Notes under the pieces: generated by a model
Databases searched by the model: none
The model's input: only the letters and a program-made list of their open reading frames with translations
What the model was told of the DNA's origin: nothing
Shown here: piece after piece, positions 22,517 through 31,268 of the stretch
Position numbering within the stretch: position 1 is the stretch's first letter
How the letters are laid out: each line of letters starts with the position of its first letter
Translations under genes and position numbers: made by a program
From: Welwitschia mirabilis
Lineage: Eukaryota; Gnetophyta; Gnetopsida; Welwitschiales
Reading direction: 5' to 3'
Length of the DNA stretch: 35,193 bases
Assembly: GCA_051453625.1 (NCBI GenBank)
Contig: JBOZIK010000001.1
Span: 270,553,601 to 270,588,793 of the forward strand

Positions 22517-23564
22517 TGATAGGGCCTAGGATTAAGATTATTTATGCAAATTTATATAAGAAATCTAGATAACAATGTGGAATAATATATCTTGTTGTAA
22601 CCTTAATTTCACAAAACTTATTGTAATATATTTTATTTAAGAAAGACCTTCAAGGATCTAGTCAAATTTGAAGTATTAACATTATTTAAATTTGTTTTTC
22701 AAGTCACAAAAAATGACATTTTTGTAGGAACTAATGCTTCTATAACATTTGTTAAGTTACGTTTTTAGAAGAACAAACTACTTTATTAATTTATCTAGAT
22801 AAAATACAAGATTAAGAGGATTGATAACATAAGAATAGTAGTAAAACAATGCTGGACAACACTTATTTCTAATCACTGTTATATCCTAATACCTATCTAG
22901 TAATAGATTTAGGAGTAAGATAATATAAATTCATACTTTGTCAAGTAACATATTAGTTCACAATACTTTTTGATATGTAAACAAAGTAAAATAGCATTCT
23001 AATAGATAACTTTTTAGTTCTATAATATGTAACAAATCATAATACAAATATATTCTTTTAAAAAATATAATTCTTACACTATGATAAGTAAACTAATTAC
23101 AAATAATGTTTTCTTTGTAGGTCATAACTAAAATGATGAAGATTACTCTAAAGTTGATCTTAAGACTTGCCACCATTCTTGGATGTTATGTACAATGTGA
23201 TAAAAAAAATTCCCATGGTGGTAGTTCTAGGTCATAATTATACTAGTCTTTAGGTAGTTAGAGGAAGGACACTTGTATAAGAATGAATAATAGCTCCTCC
23301 TATATTAAAGGGGTACATTGCCATATGTAATGCATTAACTTAGAGTACTCAGAATAGAATTTGCCTCCATTATTCATTTGGCATTTGATTATAATGAGTT
23401 CACTTTCCTTCCTTCTTACCTTATTATTCTTCATTAATAGTTGTTGTGATACTTTTCATTATGCTTCATGAGTACTTAAATCTATAAAACAATAATATTA
23501 CTTTTATTAATTACNNNNNNNNNNATAAAATATATTATGAATGATGTAAATTTTTGCTTTATCA
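22517..23564 (-). mobile_element. LTR C, minus orientation (5' LTR), nearly complete
   Basis: On its own strand it starts TGATAAAGC at 23564 and ends CCCTATCA at 22517, with TGATA/TATCA terminal inverted repeats, followed by the primer site. It is about 1.05 kb as given. A 10-N gap (23515-23524) replaces about 125 bp that LTR A has at 15833-15958, so the real length is nearer 1.17 kb. By eye it is about 85-88% like LTR A. Confidence 0.75.
23515..23524. other. 10-N gap, undersized
   Basis: Comparison with LTR A shows roughly 125 bp missing here, so 10 N is a nominal value. Confidence 0.7.
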
Positions 23565-23875
23565 TCATTATAGAAATACCTTAAGGGAACCAAGGTGATA
23601 CACCCTCTCTTGAGGTAATCCTCCTTTTTGCCTTTAGTCTTTACCTCTCCCTTTTTTATTTTCTTTATTTTATTTATCTTCATCTACAAGGATATCCACT
23701 AGGCATTACTTATTACCCTAAACTTATTTTCTAATTATTCTATATCTTGAGGAAAATTACCTATGGATATCTAATTTCTAGCCTTCATTTAAAACTAGTC
23801 TAGAAGTTTACCCTATAAAGTAGGTTATGTTGTCTCTTCTAAGCTTATGAAAGAGGATTTATATTAACATGTCTA
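23565..23875 (+). mobile_element. Long 5' LTR, right part (U5 end)
   Basis: It resumes the long LTR after the insertion and aligns with 30440-30752 (shared GATACACC, TTTATTTTATTTA and CTTCATCTA phrases). The expected terminal CA reads TA (ATGTCTA), a C-to-T change, where the 3' LTR keeps ATATCA. The primer site follows three bases later. Confidence 0.7.
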
Positions 23876-23878
23876 CTC

Positions 23879-23895
23879 TAGTATTAGAAGGAAGG
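23879..23895 (+). promoter_or_regulatory. Decayed primer binding site of the long-LTR element
   Basis: TAGTATTAGAAGGAAGG matches the primer site after LTR C (TGGTGCTAGAAGGAGGG) at 13 of 17 positions, and all four differences are transitions. It lies where the LTR alignment ends. This fixes the plus-strand orientation of the element and shows that both families use the same primer class. Confidence 0.65.
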
Positions 23896-25788
23896 CCTCA
23901 AAGTAGCTATACTAGCTCATTGTAATCATACACATTTCAAGACATAGCTACAGATAGAGAGGATGGTACTTGAAAAATCTTAATTACCTTTTCCCTTCTT
24001 TTTTACATCTTATTCTAGAGATTGCTCTTCTAAATCCTTTCCTTTTAATCTACCATAATCTTTGATGAGTGATCCATTTATCATTTCTGAGGAGTTCTAT
24101 CTCTTCTTTAAGTAAAGCATTCATGATTAATATACCTCCTTTGTGTATTGGAAATAACCCCATTAATGTCTCCATCTTAAATTCTTACCAGTAGAACATG
24201 CTAAGTTCCTCTAATATTTGAGCCTCTACTCTTCCTTAGCTCTAGAGGATTACATTATTACTTTTACTAAAGGACTTTTCTTTTTGGGAGTAAGTTAAGA
24301 GGACATTAATTCCTAGTTATTTCTCTTATACCTCATGGTGGACGCTTAACTTTATTACTTTCATATACCTCCAAACTCTATTGGATTACAAAATGAACTT
24401 ATAAGATTTTCTTCATTAATTAGAGAATAGACAGATCTAAAAACACTATACCAATATTTTCTTCACCATTCAGAAGGAGTACAAACTTCTAAAAATATTA
24501 TATCAATTTGGAGGATCCTTACTTTAGATCATCTAAATTGCCTTCTTGCAAAGTACAGGCATTCTAATTTTCAAGTTTTGGTCATGTACAAGATAGCCTT
24601 AGTTAATATGATATGCTTTTTCTTAGAACAGAGGGCTCTAATGAAGAAAATGATTCACTTGAAAAGGCTTATGCTAGTCATCTCTTATGGTCATCTAAAT
24701 CCCACTTAGTTTAATTCCATCATCTCATCACCACTAGATATCAAATCTTTTCTTGTTATGTACCCCTTTAATCCTATTAATTTATACACTTTATTACCTT
24801 CGCAACTTATACCTCCCATTATGTTTATGGCTCATTTACCTTTTTTGCCTTCTCTTCTTATACCTAGCTCTTTATCTGACTCATTCTCAAATCCTCCCCT
24901 TTACATCCTCTTTTGGATCCTATTCCTGATCCATATAACATACCGCTAACTCAGATTAATGCATCCTTACCTTAGATATTGGAGGACATATCAAAGTACT
25001 TGAGCACATGTAGAGGAATCTTATACGAGATATGGAGGAAATAAAGGTACCTTAAGGGATAAGTTAAGAAAATGATAAATATAAAGTTAGGAAATGGTTC
25101 CCTAACACCAAACAAGATTTTAAGTAATAATGCATGGCATCTCTCCATGATTTCTATTCTTTTCATTAGATGGTTAATCAGTCAGATGAAAACTAATAAG
25201 ATCATATACACAGATAGGAAATCATGGAATCCTTTTATGAGTCCTAACCCCCTATTCTATTTCCAAAGGCACATACTATTTTAATATCATAGACTCCTTA
25301 GGAGAGATTAATGTTACTTCCATCCCTCAAAAAAGCAACAATAATCTATTAATTCTAATGAAGAAGAAATATCTTATTAAATATTCATCCATACTAGAAG
25401 AGCTATAGCAGCAAATAAAGAGGTCATGAATCTCAAATCAAACGAGGAAAGCATTGAGAAGTCCAAAGGAAAGAAGAAGCAACCTCTTATTACATCTGTT
25501 TTACCTAGTAGGAATTTGAATCTTCCCAAATAAGATACATACAATGACCCTTCATCATCCTTTAAAGATGAATATATCAATCCTTAGCTCCAATTAAGGA
25601 TTCTTCAAAAGAATTACTAGAAGAAAACAATATGCTATTTCATCATATGATGTATTAGAAGAAGTTAAGAAGTGAAAAGCTAGCCTATTTATGTTGGATA
25701 TTCTTTAGATGTATAAGGATTAAAAAAAGAAGCTAACACAAGCTTAAATGCTCATTGATATCCAAGGTATAGAAGACTCACCTTTTGA
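23896..25788 (+). pseudogene. Decayed gag region of the long-LTR element
   Basis: The DNA between primer site and protease reads as coding-like runs on the plus strand, interrupted by many stops, several of which are TAG/TAA/TGA one transition away from CAG, CAA, CGA or TGG. A fairly open run (about 24590-24950) includes RALMKKMIHLKRLMLVISYG. Just before the protease a phrase near 25680 reads AYLCWIFFRCIRI. That resembles the linker preceding protease in many plant Ty3/gypsy polyproteins, in which a leucine-rich phrase leads into a run of I/D and then the protease. I cannot assign conserved capsid residues with confidence. Confidence 0.5.
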
Positions 25789-26003
25789 ATGAACATAATA
25801 GACTTGGAAGCAAAGATTATCATCTTTACTACTAAGAAGAAGGTATTTCCTTTTTCTATTATCTTATATATGTTTGGAAAAAATGTCCACAACTACTTGA
25901 TCAACTCTAGAGCTTCTACTAATAAACTCCCCTCTAAGATAGTCATGCAACTAGATCTAATGCAAGAAAAATATCGCAAGTTAATCATCTAGCTTAATTG
26001 CAC
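25789..26003 (+). pseudogene. Retroviral-type aspartic protease remnant (Ty3/gypsy pol)
   Basis: The 67-codon frame contains MFGKNVHNYLINSRASTNKL followed by PSKIVMQLDL. Retrotransposon proteases carry a D-[ST]-G-A-[ST] catalytic motif preceded by two hydrophobic residues and followed by N and a leucine/methionine-rich turn. Here LINSRASTN aligns with that motif: aspartate has become N and glycine R, each explained by one G-to-A change. The enzyme must be dead. Its position 3' of a gag-like region and 5' of a gap where reverse transcriptase would lie fits the pol order of Ty3/gypsy elements. The frame ends before the 567-N gap. Confidence 0.7.
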
Positions 26004-26570
26004 NNNNNNNNNNNNNNNNNNNNNNNNNNNNNNNNNNNNNNNNNNNNNNNNNNNNNNNNNNNNNNNNNNNNNNNNNNNNNNNNNNNNNNNNNNNNNNNNN
26101 NNNNNNNNNNNNNNNNNNNNNNNNNNNNNNNNNNNNNNNNNNNNNNNNNNNNNNNNNNNNNNNNNNNNNNNNNNNNNNNNNNNNNNNNNNNNNNNNNNNN
26201 NNNNNNNNNNNNNNNNNNNNNNNNNNNNNNNNNNNNNNNNNNNNNNNNNNNNNNNNNNNNNNNNNNNNNNNNNNNNNNNNNNNNNNNNNNNNNNNNNNNN
26301 NNNNNNNNNNNNNNNNNNNNNNNNNNNNNNNNNNNNNNNNNNNNNNNNNNNNNNNNNNNNNNNNNNNNNNNNNNNNNNNNNNNNNNNNNNNNNNNNNNNN
26401 NNNNNNNNNNNNNNNNNNNNNNNNNNNNNNNNNNNNNNNNNNNNNNNNNNNNNNNNNNNNNNNNNNNNNNNNNNNNNNNNNNNNNNNNNNNNNNNNNNNN
26501 NNNNNNNNNNNNNNNNNNNNNNNNNNNNNNNNNNNNNNNNNNNNNNNNNNNNNNNNNNNNNNNNNNNNNN
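26004..26570. other. Assembly gap, 567 N
   Basis: It separates the protease from the 3' end of the element. Even if correctly sized it is too short for reverse transcriptase, RNase H and integrase (over 2 kb together), so most of pol must be deleted. Confidence 0.6.
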
Positions 26571-26763
26571 ATATATTTTTAGACTACTCTCACATGTGGC
26601 AACTCTAAAAAGGAGTTCTCATTCAAATTTGTATCAACAAAGAGCCATATCTAGAGTGTAATTTAGTATTTATGATAAGAAGATGACTAATTAAGAAGAA
26701 TCTTTTATAGAATTTGGGATTGGAACCTATCTCTTTAAGACCCTCCTAGGAATCTCTTATGCA
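26571..26763 (+). other. 3' end of the internal region
   Basis: A short non-coding or decayed stretch before the 3' LTR. It differs from the DNA upstream of the LTR-like sequence at 1 kb and 12 kb. No good purine tract is visible before the proposed LTR start. Confidence 0.4.
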
Positions 26764-26933
26764 TGATAAGTATAGTTAAGAACATGTGAATATTTACATA
26801 GTAGTTTTTATTTTCCATACCTAGAATTTTTTTTTTAAGTTATTTCATTTTATAAGTTAGTATTCAATCCCTTTCATCATCCTTCTATCTCCCCTCCTCT
26901 ATTAAAAAAGTCTATATGTACTCGAGGAACCCT

Positions 26934-27125
26934 TCACCTCCTACTTTAGCTCTGCTTTCCATGTTTTAATATTTCCCCTNNNNNNNNNNNNNNNNNNNNN
27001 NNNNNNNNNNNNNNNNNNNNNNNNNNNNNNNNNNNNNNNNNNNNNNNNNNNNNNNNNNNNNNNNNNNNNNNNNNNNNNNTCACCTCCTACTTTATCTATT
27101 CTTTCCATTTTCTAATCTTTCCCCT
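26934..27125. other. 100-N gap (26980-27079) with duplicated flanks
   Basis: Sequence 26934-26979 (TCACCTCCTACTTTA...) recurs after the gap from 27080 with several differences. It is the most diverged of the five such junctions and lies in low-complexity CT-rich DNA. Confidence 0.65.
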
Positions 27126-27185
27126 TCTCCTCTTTCCTTTTCCTCCTTTTTACACTTCTTTGTGGCCTCCCTCAACTGCAAAGAT

Positions 27186-27275
27186 CTCAGAATTTCATGC
27201 CCAAGATGTGGATGGAATCCCATGCCTAAGGAATAAAAGTTAGGCCTCTTCTATGTCCAAGGCATGAAAATGACT
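27186..27275 (+). repeat. Hairpin-module cluster, leading unit (3' LTR)
   Basis: Modules at about 27191 (ATTTCATG, centre CCCAAGA, TGTGGATG), 27222 (CCCATG, centre CCTAAGG, AATAAA) and 27256 (TTCTATG, centre TCCAAGG, CATGAAAA), about 32 bp apart. The single counterpart in the 5' LTR is at 12853 (ATTTTATG, centre CCACAGG, CATGGAAAT), and in copy 1 of the block at 1342. Confidence 0.6.
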
Positions 27276-28110
27276 TTCCTTGATCTTTATTCTCTTTAGA
27301 TTGAGACGTCCATCAAATCATGATCATTCTCTGATGATCAATCTTATTCCTCTTCTTGCTACAATTAGATATCTCCTCCACTTTTTCTTCCATTAAGATC
27401 TCACGATCATAAAGTAAGACATTAGAAAGCTTAAATTTTAGATGGATGACCTCCTATAATGAGAAACACAATGAATTATAGCCTCTATAGCTAAGGTACA
27501 TTCTCTTTTATCCTTTTCTTCTTTCTTCTCTTTTCATTCCTTTTCCTCTCTCATTTTTGTTCTCTTCATTTTCATTCTCTTCTTCTTTTATTATTCTCTT
27601 TCTTCTTTCTCCCTATCCCTCCTCCTTTTCTATTATCCCCTTCTTCCCTCTCTTTCTTACTTTTTGTCTTGCCTCTTCCCTCTCTTTCTTACTTTTTGTC
27701 TTGCCTCTTCCCCTCTTTCTTTTTCTCTCCAATTACTCTTTTTTATCTTCCTTTATCTTCTCTTTCTTTTCCTTTGTCTTCCTTAATTTTTCCTTTTCTT
27801 ATCCTACTTTTCTTTTTTTTCTTTTTTTTTTGCCACTTCCTATTCCCTCCTTCTCATCATCTTCATTATCCTCTTTATTCCTTTCCTCATATTTTTCCTC
27901 TCATCTTCTTTCCTCTTCATCACATTTCCTACTATCATCTCTCTAACTTTACTCTTCCTCCTTACTTTCTAATCATTTTTATTTTCTTTCCTTCTTTTTT
28001 CCCTCCTTTTCTTCACTTTTTTATGCTCTTCCCTATTGGCTCTTGCTTCCCTCTCACTCTCCATTCTTCTTACTCCCATCCCTACCTTTTCCAACTCATT
28101 AATTGACTCA

Positions 28111-28190
28111 AATTCCATGCCTTGCACATGGAATTCTATTCAATTCCACATCTTTGGCATAGAATATAACCCTATTATATGTCTTAAAAA
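28111..28190 (+). repeat. Hairpin-module cluster, 385-bp unit 1 (3' LTR)
   Basis: The best-preserved module of all is at 28111-28135: arms AATTCCATG and CATGGAATT pair perfectly around a 7-nt centre. A second follows at about 28144 (ATTCCACA, centre TCTTTGG, CATAGAAT) and a third, weaker, at about 28174. Confidence 0.7.
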
Positions 28191-28501
28191 TGGAAGACAA
28201 ATCCCCCTTTCTCATAAAAGGGATCCCTTTACTTCTCCATACCTCTATTAATCCTAGAATCCCTTTAGACCCACTTGTTTAGTCTCCTTCTTTCTCTCAC
28301 CTCCCTATTGTCTTTATATTCCCTCTTTCCTTCCTCTTCCTTAACTTTTTCTATTCCTCTCTTCTCTTTTCCCTTCCTTTTATCCTCTTTCTTATCCTCT
28401 TTTCTACCTCCTATCCCTTCTTCCTCCCTTTTCTTCCTTTCCTTTTTCCATTCTTCTCTCCTTACCTCCTTTTTCAAGCCCTCTAAATCTATCAAGCACT
28501 T

Positions 28502-28592
28502 GAATTTCATGTTATGGACATGGAATTCCACCAAAATTCCATACCTTAAGCATGGATTCTAATTTTATTCCATGTCTTGGGCATGAAATATA
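28502..28592 (+). repeat. Hairpin-module cluster, 385-bp unit 2 (3' LTR)
   Basis: Three modules at about 28502 (GAATTTCATG, centre TTATGGA, CATGGAATTC), 28534 (AATTCCATA, centre CCTTAAG, CATGGATTC) and 28569 (ATTCCATG, centre TCTTGGG, CATGAAAT), 32 and 35 bp apart. Like unit 1 it is followed, after about 85-110 bp, by CTTTAGACYCACTT. Confidence 0.7.
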
Positions 28593-28879
28593 TGTCCCTT
28601 ATCCTTAAATATCACATATCTTAGACCCTTAACTCTCTTAATGGTTTTGGAACTTCTTTAGACTCACTTTCCTAGCTTTCCTTGCCTCTCAACTCATCCT
28701 AACAATTAAGGAATCAATTCACCTTGGTTTCCTTTTCCATAATCTCCTCCTTCATATTTTGTTTCTCTCTTTATCATATCTTTCCATTTTTCTACCTAAT
28801 TTTCACACTTTTCATTTGCTTCTTTTAGTTTGTTTCCTCTAAAACACCCCTCCAAATCCTCTAAACTCCTCTTTCACTA

Positions 28880-28965
28880 GAATTTCATGCCTTGAGTATG
28901 AAATTTCACCTAATTTCATGCCTTATATTTGGAATCCATCTTTATTTTATTTTGAAGGCATGAAA
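28880..28965 (+). repeat. Hairpin-module cluster, 385-bp unit 3 (3' LTR)
   Basis: Modules at about 28882 (ATTTCATG, centre CCTTGAG, TATGAAAT) and 28914 (ATTTCATG, centre CCTTATA, TTTGGAAT), 32 bp apart, plus a right half near 28948 (AAGGCATGAAAAT). Confidence 0.65.
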
Positions 28966-29262
28966 ATTATCTGTTCTACTATTAAAATTAAAGTTATATA
29001 GCCCTGACACCTAGTTTTCATCCCTAGAAACCTTTAAAACTAGAATGTTTTAAACTCTATTTATTCTTCCTACTTATTAATAGTTAAGTAACCCCTTTTG
29101 GCTAGTTTTCTTCTATATCTTTAGCTTTCCATCATTACTATAAGTCCATTATTACTTTATCATTTAGGTTTAAGGCCTTAAAATTAGTGATCCACTAGCC
29201 TAGAGTTTAAAAACTTTTTAATGTTATATGAAATCCTTAAGACATGTCAAAATCAAGTAAGC

Positions 29263-29512
29263 CTATACATGACACTATGCAATGTGTTGATTACTAGCCT
29301 AATGCCTCATAAGAAGACCACTGCTTTGATGGGATGATATTTTCTAGTACCATTAGGGAATAATTGATGACTACTACTATATTGAGCCTACCCATGACAC
29401 TATACCATATGTTGATTACTAGCCTAATGCCTAATAAGGAGATCACTGCTTTCATGGGATGATATGTTCTAGTACCATTATGGAACAACTAGTGACTACC
29501 ACTATATTGATG
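29263..29512 (+). repeat. Tandem duplication of 125 bp in the 3' LTR only
   Basis: Two adjacent units share GCCTAATGCC, ACTGCTT, ATGGGATGATAT and TTCTAGTACCATTA, offset by 125 bases. The 5' LTR has a single unit (about 14855-14975), so the duplication arose after the two LTRs diverged. Confidence 0.8.
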
Positions 29513-30125
29513 ATCTTGATCATGTCAGTTACTATCATTATGTCAATGACTATAGCTATGATATTCACTATCATGTCTGCTACCATGATCCAATCTAAAA
29601 CCACTACCTACTGATGATAGTAGTTTCATTTACTTCCAGCTAACAATGATGATCATATGGAGAATTATCAACACCAAGCCTCCATATCAGTCTGTTGAAC
29701 TCACTACTAACCTAGAGATATGTATGAAGATTTTAATGGTTGTCATCACTCCATTCCATTTTTATTCTTTTACATCAATCTATTTTCTCTACTCCTAGCT
29801 CAAAGGAATAACCTCTTTCTTTATCTTTCACTTATAAGTCCTCACATCTAGGGGATCCTCTCTACATATTATTTCACTTCCTGATGACTCCTTCAATCTA
29901 GTGATCTCTTCATGAACTGAAGACGCACACACACTCTCTCTCTAGTCCTAATTCATGACATTTATTACTCCAAGTGAGTAGGAAAACATCTTCCCTTCAC
30001 TAGTGGAACACTTTAAAAGATACTAAAGATATATCTAATAATTTTCTCCTCTATTTATACTTATCAGTTATTTATAATTTTTCTTTTTGGTTACTTCTCC
30101 TTCTCATTTCCCATAAGGAAAATGC

Positions 30126-30132
30126 TATATAA
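30126..30132 (+). promoter_or_regulatory. LTR TATA box (3' LTR)
   Basis: TATATAA within AATGCTATATAAC, aligned with 15607-15613. Confidence 0.65.
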
Positions 30133-30186
30133 CAACTTTTAAAATGGAAGGATAAGGATATAGAGCATGTGAGTTTTTATTGTAAT

Positions 30187-30192
30187 AATAAA
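30187..30192 (+). terminator. LTR polyadenylation signal (3' LTR)
   Basis: AATAAA within TAATAATAAAATG, aligned with 15668-15673 and the same 61 bases from the TATA box. Confidence 0.6.
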
Positions 30193-30752
30193 ATGAAGTT
30201 CTTTTCTCCATCTTGAGACTTGTATTGACTAAGTATTTTAGGAATAAAGAACAAAGGGCTTAGTTTCAGGTAACCTTTTTTTGTGAAAGAGAAATTAAGC
30301 CTCAGATTTCTAAGAGAAAGGCTATCCTTTAGGTGTACCCTTTAGCTTTAGTCAAACATTACCATATCTCACCTACTTAGCCTAGGTGAAGAGCTATTAG
30401 GGACCTCCATTCCCATAGCCGATATTTGCATCACATTCCCCAGTGTAGAAAGACCTTGAGGCAACTAAGAAGATACACCATTTATTGAGGGAGCTCTCCT
30501 TTCTCTTTTTTAATCTTTACCTTTACCTTTTTCATTTTCTTTATTTTATTTACCTTCATCTATGAGGATACCCACTAGGGATCATTCATTACTATAACCC
30601 TATTCCTTGGTTACTCTATATCTTAAGGAAAATCATTTATGGGTACCTAATTTTTAATATCCCTATAAAACACATCTAGGGTCCCACCTTGGAAAGCAAG
30701 TTGTATTGTGTCTTGTAAGCCTTGGAAAAATAATTTTCATCAATAGATATCA

Positions 30753-31250
30753 TATAAATCATTCATAAGTGACAATAATTAAAATATATCATTTAAAGTT
30801 AAAGACTTATCTAATTAAGCTCAATCATTTAACATAACCAAAGGAAGAGGCATGTATAAACTGGATGAAAAATCCAACATGAGTAGAAAATTAGATAACA
30901 TAGGTAACATATCTAAACATGATAAATGTCCTTTCATTTTTATCTACAATAATGTAATGGATAAATAAGTGAATAGCTTATAAACTAGAAGTTCCTTTTT
31001 AAAATGACATTAACTATCATTTCCTTAAGGAGAAACATATATCTCAAAATGAAAGAATTACACTAGTTTTTATTATAAGACTTAACAAAATAAAATCTAA
31101 AATTGAAAGAATCCTAAGAAACCTTAAATTAAGCCATTGGAGGATGCTTTAAAGTAATTCATTAAAACCCAAAAAGTTAATAATAGTAAATAAGCTATTA
31201 ACATAAATCATTTATGTAGTGACTCAATTTTTTGCACTTAAAATTTTCTT
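30753..31250 (-). other. DNA between two elements, probably a truncated leader
   Basis: On the minus strand this follows the primer site at 31254-31265, so it would be the start of that element's internal region, cut off by the long 3' LTR. It is AT-rich with no gag-like frame and no recognisable motif. Confidence 0.4.
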
Positions 31251-31253
31251 CTA

Positions 31254-31265
31254 GCTTTGATACCA
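31254..31265 (-). promoter_or_regulatory. Primer binding site, initiator-Met tRNA type
   Basis: TGGTATCAAAGC on the minus strand differs at one base (a G-to-A change) from TGGTATCAGAGC, the complement of the 3' end of plant initiator methionine tRNA. That primer is typical of plant Ty1/copia elements and of some others. It lies three bases from the LTR end at 31269. Confidence 0.75.
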
Positions 31266-31268
31266 AAA

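Larger units (their letters stand above)
15796..23564. mobile_element. Composite 7.8-kb insertion bounded by inverted LTRs
   Basis: The long 5' LTR is continuous up to 15795 and again from 23565. The 3' LTR shows the uninterrupted version around 30430-30440 (its CCAGTG corresponds to the junction), so this DNA arrived later. The left outer end starts TGATAAGGCAAAATTT and the right outer end is the inverted form (AAATTTTTGCTTTATCA). Both are 5' starts of one LTR family, giving the whole a transposon-like inverted end structure. Inside are LTR A (plus), LTR B (minus), a gene fragment, a gag-like pseudogene, a primer site and LTR C (minus). Flanking bases (CTAGC left, TCATT right) do not form a clear target duplication. 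Confidence 0.7.
26764..30752 (+). mobile_element. Pyrimidine-rich long 3' LTR (about 4 kb)
   Basis: It proposes to start TGATAAG and certainly ends AGATATCA, giving TGATA/TATCA inverted termini like those of LTRs A and C. The right end is fixed by alignment with the 5' LTR end next to its primer site. The left end rests on the terminal match only. Order inside: a mixed leader, a CT-rich U3 with hairpin clusters (27188-28965), a region with a 125-bp tandem duplication, TATA box 30126-30132, AATAAA 30187-30192, U5. A 100-N gap (26980-27079) lies near its start. Confidence 0.65.

Noticed and set aside
15796-23564. A DNA transposon with long terminal inverted repeats
   Set aside because: The inverted ends are LTRs with TG...CA termini, a TATA box, a polyadenylation signal and a primer site beside one of them. 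No transposase is seen.
12853-28965. A CRISPR-like array or rho-independent terminators from the repeated hairpins
   Set aside because: Repeats are imperfect, spacers are not unique constant-length units, there are no cas genes, and the context is plant LTR DNA. The hairpins lack following T runs.
29926-29944. CA/CT microsatellite as a notable feature
   Set aside because: A very short mixed dinucleotide run (CACACACACTCTCTCTCT) inside the LTR, not worth a separate call.
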